From positions 1 through 7,645 of the forward strand of contig JARIAA010000076.1 in NCBI GenBank assembly GCA_029264635.1: a stretch of DNA of 7,645 nucleotides, written 5' to 3'. Shown here in pieces: positions 1 through 5,799 of the stretch; position 1 is the first letter of the stretch; the number at the start of each line of letters is the position of its first letter. The notes below the pieces were generated by a model. That model saw only the letters and a list, made by a program, of their open reading frames with translations, was not told the origin of the DNA and searched no databases. Source of the DNA: Psychrobacter sp. Its GTDB lineage: Bacteria > Pseudomonadota > Gammaproteobacteria > Pseudomonadales > Moraxellaceae. The position numbers and the translations under genes were made by a program.

Positions 1-38
1 ACTGCTAGGTAACTTGCTTATTAGTTTACCAACTATAC

Positions 39-68
39 TAAAACGAATAGGGTCATAAAGACCCTATT
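39..68 (-). terminator. Probable rho-independent terminator of lysC
   Basis: A perfect 9-bp inverted repeat (AATAGGGTC at 46-54 and GACCCTATT at 60-68) encloses a 5-base loop, 55 bases past the lysC stop. Read on the minus strand, the stem is followed by CGTTTTAG, a short U-tract. Read on the plus strand it is followed by AAATG with no U-tract, so the signal fits minus-strand transcription leaving lysC. The U-run is short, so termination may be incomplete. I see nothing else in bases 1-123. Confidence 0.65.
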
Positions 69-123
69 AAATGAAATCGTGCTACTAAAGTTGAGTCGTT
101 ATTGCAAGTCTATCTCTTAATAC

Positions 124-633
124 TTATAAACCAGCAATTTTGCTTTCACCGTCTTCGCGATCAAGGCCAAACGCAGTATGTAGTGACGTGACCGCTTTTT
201 CTAAATACTGCTCTTGGATAAGCACCGATACTTTGATCTCGCTTGTTGATATCATCTGGATATTGATATTGTTTTCGGCAAGCGTTTGGAACATAAGGCT
301 TGCCACACCTGCATGTGAGCGCATACCGACGCCAACTAGGGACACTTTAACCACCTCGTTATTGCCAAGTATTTCTTTGGCGCCAATCTCGTCTTTGACC
401 TCATCATTAAGCACTTTTAAGGTTTTATCCATATCAGTACGGTTAACGGTAAAAGTAAAATCAGTACTGCCATTAATCGATAGATTTTGGACGATCATAT
501 CGATTTCAATGTTGGCGCGGCCAATGGGACTTAAGATAGCGGAGGCAATACCAGGGTGGTCAGGAACACCGCGCACGACTATTTTTGCTTCGTCGCGATT
601 AAAAGCGATGCCTGAGATAATTGCCTGTTCCAT
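124..633 (-). CDS. lysC: Putative aspartokinase beta (regulatory) subunit from an internal in-frame start
   Basis: Codon 260 of lysC is an ATG preceded by AAGGAG with a 5-base gap (ACAAC), a much better ribosome binding site than the one before the full-length start. Initiation here would give a 169-residue protein holding only the two ACT domains. Aspartokinases of Bacillus subtilis (aspartokinase II) and Corynebacterium glutamicum are known to be alpha2beta2 enzymes whose beta chain arises from such an in-frame internal start at the same domain boundary and has nearly the same length. The sequence signal is directly visible; production of the beta chain in this organism is inference. The alternative is that the AAGGAG is just the codons for Glu-Gly in a linker. 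Confidence 0.6.
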   Translation of the reverse strand: MEQAIISGIAFNRDEAKIVVRGVPDHPGIASAILSPIGRANIEIDMIVQNLSINGSTDFTFTVNRTDMDKTLKVLNDEVKDEIGAKEILGNNEVVKVSLVGVGMRSHAGVASLMFQTLAENNINIQMISTSEIKVSVLIQEQYLEKAVTSLHTAFGLDREDGESKIAGL

Positions 634-1410
634 GTTGTCTCCTTCGTCTATCGTAATTAGGGTGCCGACAGTGTCTTGAAAGTCCTGATCGAAGCTACCG
701 TCGTTGTTTTCATCAAAGCTTGAGAGTACACGCAGCGGTACACCGTATTTACCAGCGAACTCTACTGAGCGAATCTGTAAAATCTTAGAGCCCAGACTTG
801 CCATCTCAAGCATCTCTTCAAAAGTGATTTTCTCAAGCTTTCTGGCTTTTGAGGTGACGCGAGGGTCGGTAGTATAAACGCCATCAACATCGGTATAGAT
901 TTGACACTCGTCAGCGCCTAAGGCTGCGGCGATGGCGACGCCTGTGGTATCCGAGCCACCACGACCAAGAGTAGTGGCATTACCGTGCTCGTCTGTACCT
1001 TGAAAGCCTGCAACGATTACCACTTGTCCAGCATCGAGTTGTTCACGAATGTTTTTATCGTCAATGCTTTCGATACGTGCTTTGTTATGAGCGTTGTCGG
1101 TTTTGATCGCCACTTGCCGACCTGTAAATGAGCGGGCGCCAATGCCCAGCTCTTTAATCGCCATCGCCAGTAAAGAGATCGATACTTGCTCGCCTGTTGA
1201 GACCATTTGGTCATATTCACGAGGGTCAGGTTGGTTACTGATTTGACGTGCTAAGTCGATTAGGCGGTTGGTCTCGCCGCTCATAGCAGAGACTACGACA
1301 ACCACTTGATGACCATGATCATGCCAGCGTTTGACACGTTTTGCGACGTTTTTGATACGGTCGATACTGCCCATCGATGTACCACCGTATTTCTGCACTA
1401 TTAACGCCAT
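124..1410 (-). CDS. lysC: Aspartokinase (aspartate kinase), lysine/threonine-sensitive type
   Basis: Phosphorylates L-aspartate with ATP to 4-phospho-L-aspartate in the cytoplasm, the first step toward lysine/diaminopimelate, threonine and methionine. The 428 residues match the usual monofunctional length. The N-terminal kinase domain (about 1-245) shows KYGGTS at 7-12, SAMSGETNRL at 41-50, TGEQVS at 72-77, GRGGSDTTG at 149-157 and TDVDGVYTTDPR at 173-184. Two C-terminal ACT domains follow, about 270-330 (with the QNLS...STDFTFTV stretch at 308-322, the effector-binding region in this family) and about 355-420 (NNINIQMISTSEIKVSVLI at 380-398). The ATG has AGGT 7 bases upstream (1418-1421), a modest ribosome binding site. 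It lies 280 bases downstream of alaS, the order known from Pseudomonas. No homoserine dehydrogenase domain is fused. Feedback inhibition by lysine with or without threonine is expected from the family, not shown here. An internal start is listed separately. Confidence 0.97.
   Translation of the reverse strand: MALIVQKYGGTSMGSIDRIKNVAKRVKRWHDHGHQVVVVVSAMSGETNRLIDLARQISNQPDPREYDQMVSTGEQVSISLLAMAIKELGIGARSFTGRQVAIKTDNAHNKARIESIDDKNIREQLDAGQVVIVAGFQGTDEHGNATTLGRGGSDTTGVAIAAALGADECQIYTDVDGVYTTDPRVTSKARKLEKITFEEMLEMASLGSKILQIRSVEFAGKYGVPLRVLSSFDENNDGSFDQDFQDTVGTLITIDEGDNMEQAIISGIAFNRDEAKIVVRGVPDHPGIASAILSPIGRANIEIDMIVQNLSINGSTDFTFTVNRTDMDKTLKVLNDEVKDEIGAKEILGNNEVVKVSLVGVGMRSHAGVASLMFQTLAENNINIQMISTSEIKVSVLIQEQYLEKAVTSLHTAFGLDREDGESKIAGL
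639..644 (-). promoter_or_regulatory. Internal Shine-Dalgarno site within lysC
   Basis: CTCCTT on the plus strand reads AAGGAG on the coding strand, 5 bases before the ATG at 633-631, which is in frame with lysC. It lies in the linker between kinase and ACT domains, where an insertion of regulatory sequence would be tolerated. Confidence 0.6.
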
Positions 1411-1510
1411 AAAATTTACCTATATATTCGTCGATGACTGTCAGTTGTTATTGACCTTAAGTCTACTTAAGCAGGCTTTGCCAGATGAAAGTAAATAACG
1501 ATGAAGCCGG

Positions 1511-1516
1511 ATTATA
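1511..1516 (-). promoter_or_regulatory. Possible second lysC -10 element
   Basis: The minus strand reads TATAAT, a perfect -10 hexamer, about 95 bases upstream of the lysC start. No convincing -35 hexamer sits 16-18 bases upstream of it, so it is weaker evidence than the hexamer alone suggests. Confidence 0.25.
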
Positions 1517-1577
1517 AAAACTGCGCCGCTGTCTTTTGTTTTTAAGTGCGGACCAACTGGCTGCTTGAGCGCCATAC

Positions 1578-1606
1578 TTTATACCATATTAGCGTGCTAA
1601 GTTTAA
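1578..1606 (-). promoter_or_regulatory. Candidate lysC promoter (extended -10)
   Basis: On the minus strand, TTAAAC (1606-1601) and TATAAA (1583-1578) are separated by 17 bases, and TGG directly precedes the -10, giving the TGn extended -10 pattern. The -35 matches consensus at only three of six positions. Transcription would start near 1571 and give a leader of roughly 160 bases before lysC. I do not recognise a lysine riboswitch in that leader. Confidence 0.4.
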
Positions 1607-1630
1607 GTTATCATCGCTATTAGATATATG

Positions 1631-1661
1631 GCGATTGGTTATAGTGGTCATAACCAATCGC
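1631..1661. terminator. Strong stem-loop between alaS and lysC
   Basis: A perfect 12-bp inverted repeat (GCGATTGGTTAT at 1631-1642 and ATAACCAATCGC at 1650-1661) has a 7-base loop and begins 30 bases after the alaS stop. Neither strand has a clear U-tract after the stem (minus strand: CATATATCTAATAG), so it is not a textbook rho-independent terminator. It could end alaS transcripts weakly, protect the 3' end from exonucleases, or attenuate read-through into lysC. Confidence 0.5.
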
Positions 1662-1690
1662 ATACCTTTATGCCGTCACGCTTGATTATA

Positions 1691-4363
1691 TTAGCTAAGC
1701 TGAGACTCTATCCACGCTGGTAGAGCGTCGATGATGGCGGTAGTATTATCTACTTTAGGAGCACCGCCTTGTGCGTAGTCAGGCTTTCCACCGCCTTTGC
1801 CACCAAGCTCACCTGCCAAATGACGAATAATATCACCCGCTTTAACGCGATCGGTCACAGATTTGGCGACACTGGCTGATAAAGCGAGTTGCCTATCTTT
1901 ATCGCCGATTAATACAATGACGCTGTCTGGTAGTTTGGACTTAATATCATCCATCAACGGTCGAATTGACTTACCATCAATGCCTGCCAAAGTGCTAATT
2001 AACACGGGCGTACCTGCAATGGTTTGCACATCGTCAAGTAGACTTGCTGCTTGGGCGCTCGCCATCTTTTGTTGTAGACGCTCAAGCTGTTTTTCTAAAT
2101 CACGCTGTTTGTCTGCCATGGTCTGCACGCGCTCTGCTACTTCAGGACGTTTGACTTTAAGCTTACTCGCTAAAGCACTGAGCTGCTGATCACTTTGCTG
2201 GATATATTTAATAGCACTCATACCAGTCACCGCTTCAATACGGCGGATACCTGCGGCAATGCCAGACTCACCAGTAATTTTAAAAACCCCAATGTCGCCT
2301 GTACGCTGTACGTGAAGTCCACCGCATAGCTCGATAGAGAAGGGCTTTTGCTTACCATCGACTGTGATATCTGTACCCATTGTTAAAACGCGAACGTCAT
2401 TGCCGTATTTTTCTCCAAATAGCGCTACTGCGCCTTTATCCATGGCTTCATCAATAGACATGGTTTTGATACAAGCGGGTGCATTGGCCTGTATTTGCTC
2501 ATTGACAATACGTTCAATTCGGCTAATCTCAGCGCCGCCTACAGGCTTGTCATAAGAGAAGTCGAACCGTAATACGTCGCTTGACACCAAAGAGCCTTTT
2601 TGAGTGACGTCGTTTCCTAATACTTGGCGTAACGCTGCATGAAGTAGATGGGTGGCAGAATGGTTTTTGGCACTGGCTGCACGGATACTCGAAAGCACTT
2701 GTGCGTCTGCCGTTTGCTGCGCGCTAATGCGGCCCATGTTGACCACGCCATAATGAATGATGGCTTGTCCAGATTTTTTGGTATCTTGTACTTCAAAGAC
2801 GCCCGTCGCCGTGCGAATCTCACCCAGCTCGCCAACTTGTCCACCGCCCTCAGCATAAAATGGCGTACGATCGATAACAACGACACCTTCCATCCCTTCA
2901 TCTAAGCTGTCAGTAGATTTGCCATCCTGATATAACGCAATAATATTGACGTTATCTGTTTCTAAGTGCTCATAACCAATAAATTGGGTAGGCTGCTCTA
3001 CTTGTATAACATTACTATAATCAACATCAAATTTACCAGCATCACGCGCACGCGCGCGCTGTGCTTGCATGTGCTCATCGAACTCGCTTTCATCAATAGC
3101 AATACCACGCTCTCGCGTGATATCAGCCGTCAAATCAAGCGGAAAACCATAAGTATCATACAGCTTAAACGCAGCTTCACCAGAGAGAATATCCCCATCC
3201 TGTAAGCCTTCAAGCTCGCTGGCAAGCAGGCGCAAACCTTGAGCCAATGTCTTAGCAAACTGTGCTTCTTCTTTTTGGATGGCATTTTCAATCACGCTTT
3301 GCTTGTCTTTTAGCTCAGGATAAGCATCGCCCATCTCAGTGACGAGTGGCGCAACCATCTTATAAAAGAAATCACTGTCAGCGTCAAGTTTATTGCCATG
3401 ACGTACCGCTCGGCGAATGACACGGCGTAGCACATAACCGCGCCCCTCATTACTTGGCATCACACCATCCGCAATCAAAAATGCGACTGCACGTATATGA
3501 TCTGCAATAACTTTTAGTGATGACTGCTGTTCATTGTTAATACCTAAAATATCAGCGGCAGCATCCATTAAGTGGACGAATAAATCGATCTCATAATTGC
3601 TGTGGACGCCTTGCATAATAGCGCTAATGCGCTCAAGTCCCATACCAGTATCGACACTAGGTGCTGGCAACGGCAGCATGGTGCCGTCCTTTTGACGATT
3701 AAACTGCATAAAGACACAGTTCCAAATCTCAATATAGCGATCGCCATCTTCTTCTGGTGTACCTGGCAAGCCGCCTTCAATATCGGCCCCATGATCGTAA
3801 AAGACTTCCGTACAAGGCCCGCAAGGACCAGTATCGCCCATTGTCCAGAAGTTATCAGAGGCGTAAGGCGCGCCTTTATTATCACCAATACGAATGATAC
3901 GCTCCGCAGGCACACCAATATCTTTATGCCAAATATCAAAAGCTTCATCATCGGTTGCATAAATGGTCACATACAAGCGATCTTTATCGATTGCTAGCCA
4001 TTCATTGGACGTTAAAAACTCCCAAATGTAAGCGATACCAGCCTTTTTGAAGTAGTCACCAAAAGAGAAGTTACCGAGCATCTCAAAAAAAGTATGATGG
4101 CGCGCTGTATAACCAACGTTATCCAAATCGTTATGTTTGCCGCCTGCGCGTACGCATTTTTGTGAAGTTACCGCTCGGCTATAGTCACGTGGCTCTATCC
4201 CCAAAAACGTCTCTTTGAACTGGTTCATGCCTGCATTGGTAAATAGCAAGGTAGGATCGTTATGCGGAATGAGGCTCGACGAGGGGACGGCAGTGTGCTG
4301 CTTGCTTATAAAAAAATCGATAAAAGCTTGACGAATATCGGCTGAGCGAAATGGCTGGCTCAC
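1691..4363 (-). CDS. alaS: Alanine--tRNA ligase
   Basis: Charges tRNA-Ala with alanine using ATP and hydrolyses Ser- or Gly-tRNA-Ala mischarged products; cytoplasmic. The 890 residues are slightly longer than the usual 870-880 and cover all domains. Class II catalytic domain: motif 2 region RHHTFFEMLGNFSFGDYFK at 88-106, GDTGPCGPCTEV at 176-187, motif 3 VDTGMGLER at 237-245. The editing domain has an intact zinc/active site, HSATH (H568, H572) and CGGLH (C680, H684). A coiled region rich in Lys, Glu and Gln at about 735-772 leads to the C-Ala domain with GGKGGGKPDYAQGG at 854-867. The start is GTG, preceded by AAGGAG with a 5-base gap, and no ATG start lies upstream in frame near it. No frameshift or missing key residue was seen. 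It is transcribed toward lysC, as in Pseudomonas. Confidence 0.98.
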   Translation of the reverse strand: MSQPFRSADIRQAFIDFFISKQHTAVPSSSLIPHNDPTLLFTNAGMNQFKETFLGIEPRDYSRAVTSQKCVRAGGKHNDLDNVGYTARHHTFFEMLGNFSFGDYFKKAGIAYIWEFLTSNEWLAIDKDRLYVTIYATDDEAFDIWHKDIGVPAERIIRIGDNKGAPYASDNFWTMGDTGPCGPCTEVFYDHGADIEGGLPGTPEEDGDRYIEIWNCVFMQFNRQKDGTMLPLPAPSVDTGMGLERISAIMQGVHSNYEIDLFVHLMDAAADILGINNEQQSSLKVIADHIRAVAFLIADGVMPSNEGRGYVLRRVIRRAVRHGNKLDADSDFFYKMVAPLVTEMGDAYPELKDKQSVIENAIQKEEAQFAKTLAQGLRLLASELEGLQDGDILSGEAAFKLYDTYGFPLDLTADITRERGIAIDESEFDEHMQAQRARARDAGKFDVDYSNVIQVEQPTQFIGYEHLETDNVNIIALYQDGKSTDSLDEGMEGVVVIDRTPFYAEGGGQVGELGEIRTATGVFEVQDTKKSGQAIIHYGVVNMGRISAQQTADAQVLSSIRAASAKNHSATHLLHAALRQVLGNDVTQKGSLVSSDVLRFDFSYDKPVGGAEISRIERIVNEQIQANAPACIKTMSIDEAMDKGAVALFGEKYGNDVRVLTMGTDITVDGKQKPFSIELCGGLHVQRTGDIGVFKITGESGIAAGIRRIEAVTGMSAIKYIQQSDQQLSALASKLKVKRPEVAERVQTMADKQRDLEKQLERLQQKMASAQAASLLDDVQTIAGTPVLISTLAGIDGKSIRPLMDDIKSKLPDSVIVLIGDKDRQLALSASVAKSVTDRVKAGDIIRHLAGELGGKGGGKPDYAQGGAPKVDNTTAIIDALPAWIESQLS

Positions 4364-4368
4364 AGCGG

Positions 4369-4374
4369 CTCCTT
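4369..4374 (-). promoter_or_regulatory. Ribosome binding site fixing the alaS GTG start
   Basis: AAGGAG on the coding strand lies 5 bases before GTG (4363-4361). It supports the GTG as the true start and places the protein start at Met-Ser-Gln-Pro, the usual distance before the class II catalytic core. Confidence 0.8.
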
Positions 4375-4413
4375 ACTGACAGATAAGAATAAAATAAAAT
4401 AATTTTGTAAGCG

Positions 4414-4441
4414 ATTTTAGCACAAACACTCAGGTTGTTGA
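4414..4441 (-). promoter_or_regulatory. Candidate alaS promoter
   Basis: On the minus strand, TCAACA (4441-4436, four of six matches) is followed after 16 bases by TAAAAT (4419-4414), preceded by TGC to give an extended -10. Transcription would start about 45 bases before the GTG, leaving an AT-rich leader. A dyad symmetry overlaps the -35. Confidence 0.45.
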
Positions 4442-4460
4442 TATAACGTTGTTATTATCA
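4439..4460. repeat. Dyad symmetry upstream of alaS
   Basis: TGATATAAC (4439-4447) and GTTATTATCA (4451-4460) are inverted repeats with one bulged base and a 3-base centre. The dyad lies between the end of the upstream membrane-protein gene and the alaS -10 and overlaps the predicted -35. It has no U-tract on the minus strand, so an operator is as likely as a terminator for the upstream gene. Confidence 0.4.
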
Positions 4461-4480
4461 GGTACCGAGCAAGGTCAATT

Positions 4481-5563
4481 TTAGCTTGGTATTTGTGCTG
4501 TCTGATTGCGGCTGCGAACCCATGCTAAAATGATGGCCACAATCATTATGAGACCCACTATGCCCAGCATTGGATAAACGGTGCCAATAAGCTTACTAAA
4601 ACCAAGCTGACTTAAGCCAAGGCCAACGACAGCAAAAAATGCGCTCAGCCATTTGAAGCGATTGGTTGCTGGTGTAGCAAAGCGTGTACTAAAGGCAAAA
4701 AACATACCCACCGCAGTACTGTATATCATGCAAATGAGCGTCACTGACATAAGTATCGCCAATATCGGTGAGATATTTGAGGCCAATCCTAAAGTGGGCA
4801 TCTCAATGCCTATAAGGGTATCGATGTTAGCAAAAAGGCCAATATTGAGTAAAAAGATCAGGATACCTAAGCCAAGCCCGCCTATCGCTCCACCGCTGGC
4901 TGCTGTTTTTTCTGAGCGCGTCATACCCCCAATTACTGCCAGCATAGGAAAGCCAACCGCAATATTAAATGAGGCATAAAGCACCGCACCGAAAAACCAA
5001 CTAGATACTGGCCAATTCGAGCTAATAGTAGGTATTTCTTGCGCTACCTTATTTAGCGTAGCGCTTGATGCGTTGCTGCTAAAAATGGAGTAAGTGGTAA
5101 TAGCCAATATCAATAACAGCAGGACGGGCATAATGATACTGATAAGCCTGATAATTCCCTTTACTTTTAAACAAAGTGTGGCAATTACCAGTACCGTCAT
5201 AAAAATGCTGCCCACCAGCGGCGGCCAACCGTACTGCTGAGTGAAAATGGAACCACTACCAGCCAGCATGACCACACCAACACCAAACAAAAAGAACGAT
5301 AACACCACATCCATAACCAATCCAGCACGCGTGCCAAACAGGGTGTATAGTACTTTTTTGTGTGAGTGGGCCTGCATGCTCGAGCTCATGCGCGCAATTT
5401 GCATTCCTAAAAAAGCAAAAAGCGCGGCACTAACCAGCGTACCAATAACACCTGCCATACCGTAGCCAGTGAAAAACTGAAGCACTTCCTGACCAGAGGC
5501 AAAACCTCCGCCAACCACCACGGACATATAAGCTGCCGCTATTTGCCAAGATTGTTTGTTCAC
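4481..5563 (-). CDS. YkvI-family multi-pass membrane protein (putative transporter)
   Basis: An inner-membrane protein of 360 residues with about ten hydrophobic segments, approximately 8-32, 36-56, 80-102, 113-133, 137-160, 188-212, 222-247, 263-291, 304-324 and 325-348, and a short polar C-terminus. The N-terminal motif GGGFASGQE (18-26) in a broken first helix and the following FFTGYG are typical of the YkvI family (COG3949), which looks distantly like APC/LeuT-type amino-acid transporters. Substrate and direction are unknown; a solute carrier role is inference from fold resemblance only. The start is GTG, with AGGAG 9 bases upstream, and reading from it places the motif at the expected distance from the N-terminus. 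It is 117 bases upstream of alaS on the same strand, but alaS appears to have its own promoter. Confidence 0.85.
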   Translation of the reverse strand: MNKQSWQIAAAYMSVVVGGGFASGQEVLQFFTGYGMAGVIGTLVSAALFAFLGMQIARMSSSMQAHSHKKVLYTLFGTRAGLVMDVVLSFFLFGVGVVMLAGSGSIFTQQYGWPPLVGSIFMTVLVIATLCLKVKGIIRLISIIMPVLLLLILAITTYSIFSSNASSATLNKVAQEIPTISSNWPVSSWFFGAVLYASFNIAVGFPMLAVIGGMTRSEKTAASGGAIGGLGLGILIFLLNIGLFANIDTLIGIEMPTLGLASNISPILAILMSVTLICMIYSTAVGMFFAFSTRFATPATNRFKWLSAFFAVVGLGLSQLGFSKLIGTVYPMLGIVGLIMIVAIILAWVRSRNQTAQIPS

Positions 5564-5572
5564 TATTACGTA

Positions 5573-5577
5573 CTCCT
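5573..5577 (-). promoter_or_regulatory. Ribosome binding site for the GTG start of the YkvI-family gene
   Basis: AGGAG on the coding strand precedes GTG (5563-5561) by 9 bases, at the long end of the normal range. The next in-frame ATG, codon 13, would cut into the first membrane helix, so the GTG is preferred. Confidence 0.65.
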
Positions 5578-5604
5578 GTCCCTGAAGCTGTAAGTTGGTT
5601 AGGC

Positions 5605-5631
5605 TAACGCGCCTTCGGCGATTAAGCGTTA
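5605..5631. repeat. Nested stem-loop in the leader of the YkvI-family gene
   Basis: TAACGC (5605-5610) pairs with GCGTTA (5626-5631), and the interior holds GCC-TTC-GGC, a short GC-rich hairpin. It would lie in the 5' leader about 40-70 bases before the GTG. Its role is unknown; no known riboswitch class is recognised. Confidence 0.35.
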
Positions 5632-5650
5632 AACAACAAGGTTATGGCGG

Positions 5651-5674
5651 CTAGGCTTTATAAAAAAAGCCTAG
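5651..5674. terminator. Stem-loop between the DUF389 and YkvI-family genes
   Basis: A perfect 9-bp inverted repeat, CTAGGCTTT (5651-5659) and AAAGCCTAG (5666-5674), encloses an A-rich 6-base loop. On the minus strand a run of seven T lies across the second half of the first arm and the loop, not after the stem, so canonical termination is uncertain. It begins 126 bases after the DUF389 stop and may end that transcript. Otherwise the 5564-5799 spacer shows no recognisable gene. Confidence 0.4.
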
Positions 5675-5799
5675 ATACTAGCATGCTATTGGAGAGAAGT
5701 CAGCCACAAAATGGAGTATCTACAATTAGTGGAAGATTTTACTATAGGCACATCTATGATTGGTAAAGTACTCATAATGATATTGATAGTAGGAATTGA

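Noticed and set aside
1441..1575. A 44-codon ATG-initiated frame on the minus strand in the lysC leader with five Lys codons, considered as a lysine leader peptide.
   Set aside because: It has no Shine-Dalgarno sequence, its Lys codons are not clustered, and its ATG lies upstream of the start expected from the candidate promoter at 1578-1606, so that transcript would not include it.
1411..1690. Lysine riboswitch in the lysC leader.
   Set aside because: I could not recognise the conserved five-helix core or its consensus boxes; only a short CTTAAG-TAGA-CTTAAG hairpin and the alaS-proximal stem-loop are visible.
3568..3997. Long open frames of about 130 codons on both strands within alaS.
   Set aside because: They overlap the well-supported alaS catalytic domain in other frames and show no family signature; they are shadows of the real gene.
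5644..5766. A 40-codon plus-strand frame in the spacer between the DUF389 and YkvI-family genes.
   Set aside because: Its AAGG is only 2 bases before the ATG, it is antisense to the surrounding genes' transcripts, it spans a stem-loop, and its product has no recognisable features.
5686..5775. A 29-codon minus-strand frame in the same spacer.
   Set aside because: It has no ribosome binding site and is within the length expected by chance in AT-rich DNA.
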